Under the pieces are notes generated by a model, which was not told the DNA's origin, searched no databases, and saw nothing but the letters and a program-made list of their open reading frames with translations. Positions 25,401 to 33,652 of a DNA stretch of 64,000 nt are shown piece after piece; the first letter of the stretch is position 1, and each line of letters starts with the position of its first letter. The DNA is from Phenylobacterium conjunctum (GTDB lineage Bacteria; Pseudomonadota; Alphaproteobacteria; Caulobacterales; Caulobacteraceae): contig NZ_JBHTLQ010000010.1 in assembly GCF_042679085.1 (NCBI RefSeq), forward strand, positions 31,126 through 95,125. The letters are read 5' to 3'. The position numbers and the translations under genes are program-made.

Positions 25401-26879
25401 ATGACCCAAGACGCCGCGATTTTGCGCATCGATCCCCGCGACGACGTCGCCACCGCCCTGGTCGCCCTGGCCCCCGGCGATTCGGCCGGCGGCGTGACGG
25501 TCCGCGGCGAAATCCCGGCAGGACACAAGCTGGCCCTGCGCGCCATCGCCAAGGGAGCTCCGGTCCTCAAGTACGGCTGGCCGATCGGCCGGGCGACGGC
25601 GGACATCGCCGCCGGCGACCATGTGCACAGCCACAACCTGGCCACCGCCCTGCAGGGCCTTGAGGACTACGCCTATGCGCCGCAAGCGCCGGAGCCGCTG
25701 GCCGGCTCGGATGCAAGCTTCCTGGGCTATCGCCGCACCGATGGCCGGGTGGGCACGCGCAACGAAATCTGGATCCTGTGCACCGTGGGCTGCGTGGCCC
25801 GCACCGCCCAGCGCATCGCCGAGGCGGCCGCGAAGCGCTTCGCGGGCCGCGTGGACGGGGTGATCGCCCTTACCCACCCCTTCGGCTGCTCCCAGCTAGG
25901 CGATGACCTATCGGCCACCCGCAAGATGATCGCCCAGTTGGCGGGGCATCCCAACGCCGGCGGCGTGCTGATCGTCGGCCTGGGCTGCGAGAGCAACCAG
26001 CTCGGCCCCCTGCTGGAGACCTTGGAAGGCGTCGCGCCTGAGCGCCTGCGGGCCTTCTCCGCCCAGATGAGCGAGGACGAGCTGGAGGAAGGTCTGGCCT
26101 GTGTTGAGGCCCTGGTCGCGGTCGCCGAGCAGGACCGCCGCGAGCCCTGCCCCGTCTCGGACCTGGTCATCGGCCTGAAGTGCGGCGGCTCGGACGGGTT
26201 CTCCGGCCTGACGGCAAATCCCCTGGTGGGCCGCATCGCCGACAAGGTCGCCGGCGCGGGCGGCACGGCGATCCTGACCGAGATCCCGGAAATCTTCGGG
26301 GCCGAGCGCCTGCTGATGGCGCGCGCCACGGACGCGGCGGTGTTCGACGGCGTCGTCAAAGTGGTGGACGACTTCCGGCGCTATTTCATCGCCCACGGGG
26401 AGCCGATCAGCGAGAACCCCTCCCCCGGCAATATCGCGGGCGGCATCACCACCCTGGAGGAGAAATCCCTGGGCGCGGTCCAGAAGGCCGGACGGGGCCA
26501 GGTGACCGAGGTGCTGCGCTATGGCGACCGGGCGACTTGCCCCGGCGTGGTGCTGCTGGAAGCGCCCGGCAATGACGCGGTCTCTTCAACCGCCCTTACG
26601 GCGGCGGGCGCGACGGTGATCCTGTTCACGACTGGCCGGGGCACGCCCCTGGGCTTCCCGGCCCCGACCCTGAAGATCGCGACCAACTCCGGCCTCGCCC
26701 AACGCAAGCCCCGTTGGATCGACTTCGACGCCGGAACCATCGCGGCCGGCCAGTCCATGGACACCGCCGCCGACGCCCTCATGCGCGTCGTCCTCGCCGC
26801 CGCCTCCGGACGCCAGACCCGGGCCGAGGAGAATGGCGAGCGGGAAATAGCGATCTGGAAACGGGGCGTGACGCTATAG
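25401..26879 (+). CDS. uxaA: Altronate dehydratase
   Basis: The 492-residue enzyme has the two-part UxaA layout: an N-terminal SAF domain at about residues 10-95 (GEIPAGHKLALRAIAKGAPV) and a C-terminal UxaA_C domain (GYRRTDGRVGTRNEIWIL, THPFGCSQLGDD, GLKCGGSDGFSGLTANP). It dehydrates D-altronate to 2-keto-3-deoxygluconate and needs iron. Cysteines at CTVGC and FGC are candidate metal ligands. The start is the ATG at 25401 directly after the operator. Its stop lies 10 bases from that of the convergent pectate lyase gene. Confidence 0.94.
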   Translation: MTQDAAILRIDPRDDVATALVALAPGDSAGGVTVRGEIPAGHKLALRAIAKGAPVLKYGWPIGRATADIAAGDHVHSHNLATALQGLEDYAYAPQAPEPLAGSDASFLGYRRTDGRVGTRNEIWILCTVGCVARTAQRIAEAAAKRFAGRVDGVIALTHPFGCSQLGDDLSATRKMIAQLAGHPNAGGVLIVGLGCESNQLGPLLETLEGVAPERLRAFSAQMSEDELEEGLACVEALVAVAEQDRREPCPVSDLVIGLKCGGSDGFSGLTANPLVGRIADKVAGAGGTAILTEIPEIFGAERLLMARATDAAVFDGVVKVVDDFRRYFIAHGEPISENPSPGNIAGGITTLEEKSLGAVQKAGRGQVTEVLRYGDRATCPGVVLLEAPGNDAVSSTALTAAGATVILFTTGRGTPLGFPAPTLKIATNSGLAQRKPRWIDFDAGTIAAGQSMDTAADALMRVVLAAASGRQTRAEENGEREIAIWKRGVTL

Positions 26880-26889
26880 GCTCAGCGCC

Positions 26890-28260
26890 TCAGGTCCCCT
26901 TGGCCTTGGCTCCACTGTCCAGCACCTCCGGGCGCTTGGGCGTCATGTCGCCCAGGTTCCAGTCGGCGTCGTTGAAGGTGCGGTACGTCATCTTCGGATG
27001 CGGGTAGCCGTGGATGGCGTCCTGGCTGTCGATGATGGTTCCGCGGCCCTCGGCCACGTCGGCCAGCAGGCGCACATCGTCATAATCCCGATCCCAGGGC
27101 CGGGCGCCGGCGTTGTGCAGCACCGACTTCTGGACCTCCGTCGCCGGCATCAGGGACAGGCCCTGCGGCCAGGTCGGCGGGGTCTTGGTCTCGATGATCC
27201 GGGCGGGCGAGGTCGTGTAGCGGCCCAGCTGCGGCAACGGACGGCCGATGCGGTCCACGGCGATGTTGTCGCGGCCGTAGTATTCCACGTCGCCATAGCC
27301 GCCGAGTTCGAAGAAGGCGAGCTGGTCCGGGGTCGAAATCCCGGCGCGCAGGGCGTTGCCCACGGCGGTGATCTTGCCGACCTGGTAGTCGTGGTCGCCC
27401 CACTCCTCGGCCTGCAGATTGTAGTGCAGGGCCCGCTGGCCGGGATCGAAGATCAGGTTGTTGGCGAACACCGCCCGCACCCCGCCCTTGAACAGGGCGT
27501 TACGCTCATAGTTGTGGGCGTAGAGGTTGCCGATGATCAAAAGGTCCGAGACGTTGTCATGGATCAGCGAGCCCTTGGAGTGTTCGATCTTGGCGTGGGT
27601 CGAATAGGCCAGGCTCTCGGCGATGATGTTGTTCGAATAGGTGATCTTGCGCGAGGTGCCGGCGCGCCATTCGTCCGGCGTCTTGCCGGTGAAGCGCGGT
27701 CCCGAGACCGAGAGGTTCTCGTCCGTCGCCCAGCTCAGGGTGCAGTGGTCGACGATGATGTTGTAGGCCGCCCCTTGGGTGGAGAAGCTGTCCTCCTCCC
27801 AGCCGCTCTTCTTGGGCTGGCCGGCGTCCCCGGAGCGGATGCGGATGTGCTGCATCACCACGTCGTGGGCCGAAACGTCCATGCCGCCACGGATCAGGGT
27901 GATTCCCGGCGACGGCGCCGTCTGGCCGGCGATGGTGACGAAGGGCTCATCGACCTTGAGCGTCTTGCGGTCGAGGTCGATCACCCCGCCCACTTCAAAG
28001 ACGATGATCCGCGGTCCCTTGGCCTCCAGGGCCTCGCGGAACGAGCCCGGACCTTCTGAGGCCAGGGTGGTGACCTTGATGATCCGACCGCCGCGTCCGC
28101 CGGGCGTCGTGGCGGCCCAGCCCTGGGCGCCTGGAAACGCCAGGGGCGCCGTCACGGCGGGCGCCGGAGCCGCCTTCAGCGAAAGCCCCAGCGCGGGGGA
28201 CACCGCCAACAGGCCCGCGGCCACCGCCGCTCCAAAACCGATACCGAGCCTGCGGCCCAT
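26890..28260 (-). CDS. Secreted pectate lyase (PL1-like right-handed beta helix)
   Basis: The 456-residue protein starts with a signal peptide (GFGAAVAAGLLAVSPALG). The mature part opens with LAFPGAQGWAATTPGGRGG, typical of bacterial pectate lyases. Parallel beta-helix sequence follows, including IIVFEVGGVIDL, TIAGQTAPSPGITLIRG and NIIVDHCTLSWATDENLS, with Asp residues likely to bind calcium. Such enzymes cleave polygalacturonate by beta-elimination and yield unsaturated ends, the feed for KduI-KduD. I chose ATG 28260 because GGAGGAG lies upstream and the signal peptide begins there. The regulon operator lies about 82 bases upstream. Confidence 0.87.
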   Translation of the reverse strand: MGRRLGIGFGAAVAAGLLAVSPALGLSLKAAPAPAVTAPLAFPGAQGWAATTPGGRGGRIIKVTTLASEGPGSFREALEAKGPRIIVFEVGGVIDLDRKTLKVDEPFVTIAGQTAPSPGITLIRGGMDVSAHDVVMQHIRIRSGDAGQPKKSGWEEDSFSTQGAAYNIIVDHCTLSWATDENLSVSGPRFTGKTPDEWRAGTSRKITYSNNIIAESLAYSTHAKIEHSKGSLIHDNVSDLLIIGNLYAHNYERNALFKGGVRAVFANNLIFDPGQRALHYNLQAEEWGDHDYQVGKITAVGNALRAGISTPDQLAFFELGGYGDVEYYGRDNIAVDRIGRPLPQLGRYTTSPARIIETKTPPTWPQGLSLMPATEVQKSVLHNAGARPWDRDYDDVRLLADVAEGRGTIIDSQDAIHGYPHPKMTYRTFNDADWNLGDMTPKRPEVLDSGAKAKGT

Positions 28261-28341
28261 GACGCGCTCCTCCGCTCCCTGACTGAACCCTATGCGCTCC
28301 CGGCCCGATCCGGGCGAGACGAATGGGACTTGATTTGAAAA

Positions 28342-28355
28342 TGACACCGGTTTCC
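28342..28355. promoter_or_regulatory. Uronate-regulon operator between pectate lyase and hydratase genes
   Basis: TGACACCGGTTTCC keeps the left half and centre and departs from the consensus at positions 11 and 14. It lies between divergent genes, 82 bases from the pectate lyase start and 57 bases from the hydratase start, so one site could control both. Confidence 0.7.
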
Positions 28356-28411
28356 TCTACAGACAACTCATGGATCGCCGGACGTGGATCGGCGGGGGGA
28401 GGAATTCGGGC

Positions 28412-29239
28412 GTGAGCGTAACGGTCGCCGACAGGGCGCAAGAGTTTTCCGCGGATCGGCTCGCCGAACGGTTCGTGGCCGCGCGGCTGTCCGCCACCGC
28501 CCTGCCGAGCTTTCCCGGCGCCCTGCCCGCGGACCTGGCCACCGCCTATCGGGTCCAGGACGCCGCCATCGCCATGTGGCCCGACGAGGTGATCGGCTGG
28601 AAGGTCGGCCGCGTCCCGCCCGAGCATGAAGGCCCGCTGAAGGCCGCGCGCCTGTTCGGACCGACCTTCAACCGCGCGCTTCACCTGGTGAACCCTGGCG
28701 ACCTCACCGACATTCCGGTTTTCGTCGGCGGCTTCGCGGCCATTGAGGCTGAGTATGTCGTCCGCATCGGGACCGACGCGCCGGCCGACAAGCTCGACTG
28801 GACTGTGGACGAGGCCAAGGGCCTGGTGGGGGCGATGCACATCGGCATGGAGCCGGCCAGCAGCCCCTTCCCCGACATCAATGTCATCGGCCCTCTCGCC
28901 GTGGTCTCCGACTTTGGCAACAACGCCGGCCTGCTGGTGGGCGCCGAGATCGCCGACTGGGCCAAACGGCCGCTGGAAGAGCTGCGCTGCGAAGCCCTGA
29001 TCGAGGGCGAGGTCAAGGGCCAGGGCGGCGCCTTCATCCTGCCCGGCGGACCGCTCACGTCCCTGCGCCTGCTGGCCGAGAACGTCGCGCGCCGCGGACG
29101 GCCGCTAAAGGCGGGCCAGTATGTCTGCACCGGCGCCGCCGCCGGCATCATCGAGATCCAGGCCGGACAGACCGGCGCCGTGCGCTTTGAAGGCTACGGC
29201 GAGATCCGTTGCCGAGCCGTCCCGGCTCAGGCCAGTTAG
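28412..29239 (+). CDS. MhpD-like 2-keto-4-pentenoate hydratase family protein
   Basis: The 275-residue protein belongs to the fumarylacetoacetase/MhpD superfamily. Family sequence includes LATAYRVQDAAIAMW, VIGWKVGRVPP, EAEYVVRIG (metal-binding Glu) and PLTSLRLLAENVARRGRPL. Known members hydrate 2-hydroxypentadienoate or decarboxylate and cleave keto acids using a divalent metal. No aromatic-degradation genes are nearby. It is divergent from the pectate lyase, lies behind the uronate operator, and is followed 66 bases later by exuT, so a role on a keto-deoxy acid of uronate breakdown is plausible. GTG 28412 has GGGGGGAGGA upstream and is preferred to ATG 28370. Confidence 0.8.
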   Translation: MSVTVADRAQEFSADRLAERFVAARLSATALPSFPGALPADLATAYRVQDAAIAMWPDEVIGWKVGRVPPEHEGPLKAARLFGPTFNRALHLVNPGDLTDIPVFVGGFAAIEAEYVVRIGTDAPADKLDWTVDEAKGLVGAMHIGMEPASSPFPDINVIGPLAVVSDFGNNAGLLVGAEIADWAKRPLEELRCEALIEGEVKGQGGAFILPGGPLTSLRLLAENVARRGRPLKAGQYVCTGAAAGIIEIQAGQTGAVRFEGYGEIRCRAVPAQAS

Positions 29240-29304
29240 TCGACCAAGGCGGGCGCCAGGCGACGGCGGCCGCTGAACCCTAAAGTCGCCAAGGGATGAC
29301 CGCC

Positions 29305-30579
29305 ATGAGCACCGCTGAACCGCACGTGTCCCCAAAGGTCGGCCGATACCGCTGGGTGATCGTGAGCCTGCTCTTCACGGCCGTGGTCATCAACTATGTC
29401 GACCGCCAGATGCTGGGCGTGCTCAAGCCCTTCATGTCCAAGGAACTGGGCTGGAGCGAGACCGACTACGCCGACATCGTCTTCTGGTTCCAGGCGGCCT
29501 ACGCCATCGCCTATCTGCTGTTCGGCGCCTTCGTGGACAAGGTGGGCGCCAAGGTTGGCTACGGCGTGGCCTTCGTGATCTGGCAGTTGGCCCACATCGC
29601 CCATGCCGGCGCGCGGGACCTGGGCCACTTCTTCCTGGTGCGCATGGCGCTGGGCGTCGGCGAGGCCGGCAACTTCCCCGCTGGCGTCAAGGCGGTGACC
29701 GAGTGGTTCCCCAAGAAGGAGCGCGCTCTGGCCACCGGCATCTTCAACGCCGGCTCCAACATCGGCGCGATCATCACGCCCATCCTCGCGCCGGCGATCA
29801 TGATGGCCTTCGGCTGGCGCGCGGCCTTCATCATCACTGGCGTCATCGGCCTGTTCTGGATCATCGCCTGGATGGTCATGTACCGCTCGCCGGAGCAGCA
29901 CCCGAAGGTGACGCCGGAAGAGCTGGCCTACATCCAGCAGGACCCGCCGGATCCGGTGGCCAAGGTGGGGTGGCTGAGCGTGCTGCCGCAGCGCGAGACC
30001 TGGGCCTACGCCCTGGGCAAGTTCCTGATCGATCCGGTCTGGTGGATGCTGCTGTTCTGGCTGCCGGACTACTTCAAGAAGACCTTCAGCCTGGACATCG
30101 CCACCTTCGGCCTGGTGCTGGCGATCGTCTATCTGATCTCCGACGTGGGCAGCGTGTTCGGCGGCTGGATGTCGTCGCAGTTGATGCGCCAGGGCCGCAG
30201 CCTGAACTTCGCCCGCAAGATCACCATGCTGGTCTGCGCCCTGGCGACCCTGCCCTATCTGTTCATCAACCAGGTGCACGACCTGTGGCTGGCGACGCTG
30301 CTGGTGGGGCTGGTGGCGGCGGCGCACCAGGCCTTCTCGGCCAATCTCTACACCTTGCCGGGCGACGTCTTCCCGCGCGCAGCGGTGGGCTCGGTGATTG
30401 GGATCGGCGGGATGCTGGGCGGCGTGGGCGGCATGATCATGGCCAAGTCCGTGGGCCAGGTGCTGGAGACCGCTGGAGGCTACGGCCCGATCTTCGCGGT
30501 CTGCGCCGGCATCTACCTGCTGGCCCTGGCCGTGGTCCACGTCCTGACGCCTAAGATGGATCCCGTCGCCAAGCTTTAG
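29305..30579 (+). CDS. exuT: Hexuronate transporter, MFS anion:cation symporter family
   Basis: The 424-residue protein has 12 predicted membrane segments and the ACS-family MFS signature in the first helix and loop (VVINYVDRQMLGVLKPF). Further family sequence is GVGEAGNFPAGVKAVTEWFP after helix 4. This matches ExuT and related hexuronate:proton symporters that take up galacturonate and glucuronate across the inner membrane. Its place in the uronate locus, 66 bases behind the hydratase gene, supports the assignment. ATG 29305 has AAGGGA 8 bases upstream and is preferred to ATG 29296. A strong terminator hairpin follows. Confidence 0.9.
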   Translation: MSTAEPHVSPKVGRYRWVIVSLLFTAVVINYVDRQMLGVLKPFMSKELGWSETDYADIVFWFQAAYAIAYLLFGAFVDKVGAKVGYGVAFVIWQLAHIAHAGARDLGHFFLVRMALGVGEAGNFPAGVKAVTEWFPKKERALATGIFNAGSNIGAIITPILAPAIMMAFGWRAAFIITGVIGLFWIIAWMVMYRSPEQHPKVTPEELAYIQQDPPDPVAKVGWLSVLPQRETWAYALGKFLIDPVWWMLLFWLPDYFKKTFSLDIATFGLVLAIVYLISDVGSVFGGWMSSQLMRQGRSLNFARKITMLVCALATLPYLFINQVHDLWLATLLVGLVAAAHQAFSANLYTLPGDVFPRAAVGSVIGIGGMLGGVGGMIMAKSVGQVLETAGGYGPIFAVCAGIYLLALAVVHVLTPKMDPVAKL

Positions 30580-30603
30580 GCGCTTGTTGGAGTGGTACTG
30601 AAA

Positions 30604-30634
30604 CCCTGGAGAAAATTTCTCCAGGGCTTTGTTT
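30604..30634. terminator. Bidirectional Rho-independent terminator after exuT
   Basis: A perfect 11-bp stem (CCCTGGAGAAA at 30604-30614 and TTTCTCCAGGG at 30616-30626) is followed on the plus strand by CTTTGTTTA. On the minus strand it is followed by GTTTCAGT. It lies between exuT and the convergent FAD-binding protein gene and can serve both. Confidence 0.85.
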
Positions 30635-31988
30635 AGGCTGCCTTTTTGTCGCTGCGGAGCGCGTCTGCGAGGTGGGCGGCGACGTCGGCGGCCTGCAGGC
30701 GGATGTCGGGAACGGCGGTGTTCTCCCACACCCCGCCGCGGGTGAGCGGGCCGACCGCGTAGAAGCCGTCATGCACCAGCCCCTCCCGGTCCATCGGTCG
30801 AGAGGCGGCGTCGACCTCCAGACCCAGGCGCAAGGCGTCCCCGCGGATCAGGCCCTGGTCCAGCAGCCGGCGCAGCAGGCGGTCGCCGGTCTGGCGGATA
30901 TCGCCCCGCACGCCGCTGCAATTGACCACCGCGCCCACGGTCAGGCGCCGGAGGGCCTGGCCGCCCCTCGGCCGCCACATCACCTCGATCCGGTCGCCCA
31001 CGGGGGAGAGGCTGACGATCTCGCCGGCCCGAACCGTCAGGTCCCGGGTGCGGGTCATGGCGGCCAGCTGCCGCGCCACGCTGGGCGCCAGGCGATGGCG
31101 GTGCACATCCCACCAGGGCCGGACATGGCGCAGGAAGGCGCCGCGCTCGCGCGGGCTCCAGCCCTGCCAGATCCTGCGCACATGGGGCCGCAGGTCATCC
31201 ACCGCCTCGCGCCAGTCAGCCTCCTCCGCCCGCGCCCGCACCCAGGCCAAGAGGGCGCGCGGACTGCCCGACGGCGGGGCCTCGGGCGGGCGGCTGGCGA
31301 CCGGGGCATGGGCCCGGGGCGACAGGCCCCGGCGCGAAATCGCCCGCAGGCGGCGATCCGGCGTCGCCAGGCTGAGGGCCACATCGACCATGGTCATGCC
31401 GGACCCGATCAGCAGCACGTCGAGGGCGTCGGCCGGGAGGTCGTCCGCCGCCGCCCAGGGATCGGCGCGATAGCGGGGCGAGGCCAGGAGCGCCGGGTCC
31501 AGCCCGGCGGGCGCCGCGGGCTTCAGAACGCCGGCCGCCAGCACCACGGCGTCCGCCTCAAGCTCGCGGCCCAGGGCCAGCCGCACGCGCCACCCCCCGG
31601 CCGGCGCACGATGGATCTCCACCGCCTCATCCTGCTCGAGCAGCAGGCGATCCGCGCCGACGGTCTCGAGGGCCTCGCGCAGCAGGTCCTGCAGATAATC
31701 CCCATAGACACCGCGGGTGACGAAGCCGCCTTGGGAGCTCCAGCCGCCGTGGCGCGCCAGCCAGCCGGTGAAGTGGTCGGGCTGGTCCGGAAAGGCGCTC
31801 ATGTTCGCGACCCGGACATTGAGCAGATGGTCCGGATTGGCCGTGGAATAGGCTGTGCCGCGCCCGAAACGCCCTGCCCGCTCGATCAGCCGCACCCGCG
31901 GCCCGTCCGGCTGGGCGGCCAGGTGCAGGGCGGTGAGCAGCCCGCTGAAGCCCGCGCCAATGATCACGACAGTGGGGCGCTGGGTCAT
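30633..31988 (-). CDS. FAD/NAD(P)-binding oxidoreductase (NAD_binding_9 type)
   Basis: The 451-residue protein opens with a Rossmann dinucleotide motif (VVIIGAGFSGLLTALHLAAQ) and GRGTAYSTANPDHLLNVRVANM, typical of the HpaO/NAD_binding_9 flavoprotein family. A second nucleotide-binding motif lies mid-protein in DVLLIGSGMTMVDVALSLA. It resembles flavin monooxygenase-like proteins, some of which act in siderophore or amine oxidation, but no substrate can be assigned. It is transcribed alone, ends in the shared terminator and is divergent from the CYP153 gene. Confidence 0.82.
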   Translation of the reverse strand: MTQRPTVVIIGAGFSGLLTALHLAAQPDGPRVRLIERAGRFGRGTAYSTANPDHLLNVRVANMSAFPDQPDHFTGWLARHGGWSSQGGFVTRGVYGDYLQDLLREALETVGADRLLLEQDEAVEIHRAPAGGWRVRLALGRELEADAVVLAAGVLKPAAPAGLDPALLASPRYRADPWAAADDLPADALDVLLIGSGMTMVDVALSLATPDRRLRAISRRGLSPRAHAPVASRPPEAPPSGSPRALLAWVRARAEEADWREAVDDLRPHVRRIWQGWSPRERGAFLRHVRPWWDVHRHRLAPSVARQLAAMTRTRDLTVRAGEIVSLSPVGDRIEVMWRPRGGQALRRLTVGAVVNCSGVRGDIRQTGDRLLRRLLDQGLIRGDALRLGLEVDAASRPMDREGLVHDGFYAVGPLTRGGVWENTAVPDIRLQAADVAAHLADALRSDKKAA

Positions 31989-32096
31989 TGGGAAACCTAA
32001 GCTTGGAGGGTGGCGACCTTTATTCCCATAATTTTGATCGGATTTAAAGGCAATCCGCTTTCGCCCGTCCTGGGCTACCCTGCGGCATCGATTAAG

Positions 32097-32125
32097 TTGA
32101 CGCCTCCGTCAGCTTCGGCTTAGGC
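32097..32125 (+). promoter_or_regulatory. Candidate sigma-73 type promoter of the CYP153 gene
   Basis: TTGACGC with a downstream GCTTAGGC after 14 bases resembles the Caulobacter housekeeping consensus (TTGACGS, 10-14 bases, GCTANAWC). It ends 29 bases upstream of the P450 start, which has GGAGAGGAA as ribosome-binding site. The -10 match is only partial. Confidence 0.35.
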
Positions 32126-32153
32126 CAGTGGGTACAACGGAGAGGAACGCGCC

Positions 32154-33410
32154 ATGAGCGACGGCAATGTCGACCTGAAGAACGACCTGCGGGCCCAGAT
32201 CTACGCCACCCCGCTCGACCAGCTGAACCCGGCCCAGCCGGAACTGTTCCAGGCCGACGCGCACTGGGCGATGTTTGAACGCCTGCGCAAGGAAGACCCG
32301 GTCCACTACACCGCCGAGCATGAGTTCGGCCCGTACTGGTCGATCACCAAGTACAACGACATCATGGCCGTGGACACGAACCACGAGGTCTTCTCCTCCG
32401 AGGGCGGCATCACCATCGCCAACCAGGACGCCGGCGAAGGCCCCCTGCCGATGTTCATCGCCATGGACCCGCCGCGCCACGATGAGCAGCGTAAGACGGT
32501 CAGCCCCATCGTCGCCCCGCACAACCTGGCCAAGCTGGAGCCGCTGATCCGCGAGCGCGCGGCCGGCATCCTGGACGGCCTGCCGATCGGCGAGGAGTTC
32601 GACTGGGTCGACAAGGTCTCGATGGAACTGACGGCCATGACCCTGGCCACCCTGTTCGGCATGGACCAGAAGGACCGGCGCAAGCTGACCTACTGGTCAG
32701 ACGTGGTGACCGCGGCGCCGGGCCAGGGCCTGATCGACACGATCGAGCAGAAGATGCAGATCTTCGTCGAGTACCACGCCTACTTCACCGAGCTGTGGAA
32801 CCAGCGGGTCAACGCGCCGCCGACCGGCGACCTGATCTCCATGCTGGCCCATGGCGAGGCGACCAAGAACATGTCGCCGCGGGAGTACTTCGGCAACGTC
32901 GTGCTGCTGACCGTCGGCGGCAATGACACCACCCGCAACACCATCTCCGGGTCGGTCTACGCGCTGAACAAGAACCCGGACCAGTACGCCATGCTGCGCG
33001 CCAATCCGGACCTGATCCCGTCGATGGTCTCCGAGACCATCCGCTGGCAGACGCCGCTGGCCCACATGCGCCGGATCGCCACCCGCGACTTCGACCTGGG
33101 CGGCAAGACCATCAAGAAGGGCGAAAAGGTCGTCATGTGGTACGTCTCGGGCAACCGCGACGACGAGGTGATCGCCAACCCGGAAGCCTACATCATCGAC
33201 CGCGAGCGTCCCCGCCAGCACCTGTCCTTCGGCTTCGGCATCCACCGCTGCGTGGGCAACCGCCTGGCCGAGCTGCAGCTGCGGATCATCTGGGAAGAGA
33301 TCCTGAAGCGCTTCCCCGAAGTGCGGGTGGTCGAAGAGCCCAAGCGGTCGTGGTCCACCTTCGTGAAGGGCTATGAGCGCATGAAGGTCGTGATCCCGGC
33401 GAAGAACTGA
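32154..33410 (+). CDS. Cytochrome P450, CYP153-like alkane/fatty-acid hydroxylase
   Basis: The 418-residue soluble P450 has the haem-binding motif FGFGIHRCVGNRLAELQL (Cys at about 366), the I-helix LLTVGGNDTTRNT and the ExxR motif SETIRW. TVGGNDTTRN and HRCVGNRLAE are characteristic of CYP153, which hydroxylates the terminal carbon of alkanes and related chains. CYP153 enzymes need a ferredoxin and a ferredoxin reductase, often encoded alongside; neither is adjacent here. The neighbours are a glutathione transferase, a dienelactone hydrolase and the FAD protein upstream. A large palindromic element begins 8 bases after the stop. Confidence 0.92.
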   Translation: MSDGNVDLKNDLRAQIYATPLDQLNPAQPELFQADAHWAMFERLRKEDPVHYTAEHEFGPYWSITKYNDIMAVDTNHEVFSSEGGITIANQDAGEGPLPMFIAMDPPRHDEQRKTVSPIVAPHNLAKLEPLIRERAAGILDGLPIGEEFDWVDKVSMELTAMTLATLFGMDQKDRRKLTYWSDVVTAAPGQGLIDTIEQKMQIFVEYHAYFTELWNQRVNAPPTGDLISMLAHGEATKNMSPREYFGNVVLLTVGGNDTTRNTISGSVYALNKNPDQYAMLRANPDLIPSMVSETIRWQTPLAHMRRIATRDFDLGGKTIKKGEKVVMWYVSGNRDDEVIANPEAYIIDRERPRQHLSFGFGIHRCVGNRLAELQLRIIWEEILKRFPEVRVVEEPKRSWSTFVKGYERMKVVIPAKN

Positions 33411-33417
33411 GACTGAG

Positions 33418-33583
33418 CGCCCCTTCTCCCCTTGCGGGAGAAGGTGTCGGCGTAGCCGACGGATGAGGGGTCTCGCTCCCCTCTCCGTTCGGCCCTGCGG
33501 GTGCAAGCCCGGCCAATTCTCCGCAACCCCTCATCCGACCTGGCTCCGCCAGGCCACCTTCTCCCGCAAGGGGAGAAGGGGCG
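33418..33583. repeat. Nested inverted-repeat intergenic element
   Basis: The outer arms (33418-33445 and 33556-33583) are near-perfect reverse complements centred on CTTCTCCCCTTGCGGGAGAAG and its complement; each arm is also a small hairpin itself. Inner arms CGGATGAGGGGT (33460-33471) and ACCCCTCATCCG (33526-33537) also pair. Elements with TTCTCCC-TTGC-GGGAGAA cores are common and dispersed in alphaproteobacterial genomes. It follows the P450 gene and may end its transcript. Confidence 0.8.
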
Positions 33584-33617
33584 GTCTGCTGATGTCGGAT
33601 TCTGCTCGACCGCACGT

Positions 33618-33646
33618 CCTTGGATCAGGAACATGATCCAAGGAGG
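33618..33646 (+). promoter_or_regulatory. Leader hairpin overlapping the ribosome-binding site of the GST gene
   Basis: CCTTGGATCA (33618-33627), loop GGAACA, TGATCCAAGG (33634-33643) is a perfect 10-bp stem. Its 3' arm covers the first three bases of the AGGAGG ribosome-binding site (33641-33646) of the gene starting at 33653. It could hinder ribosome binding, or be a protein operator instead. Confidence 0.5.
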
Positions 33647-33652
33647 ATGACG

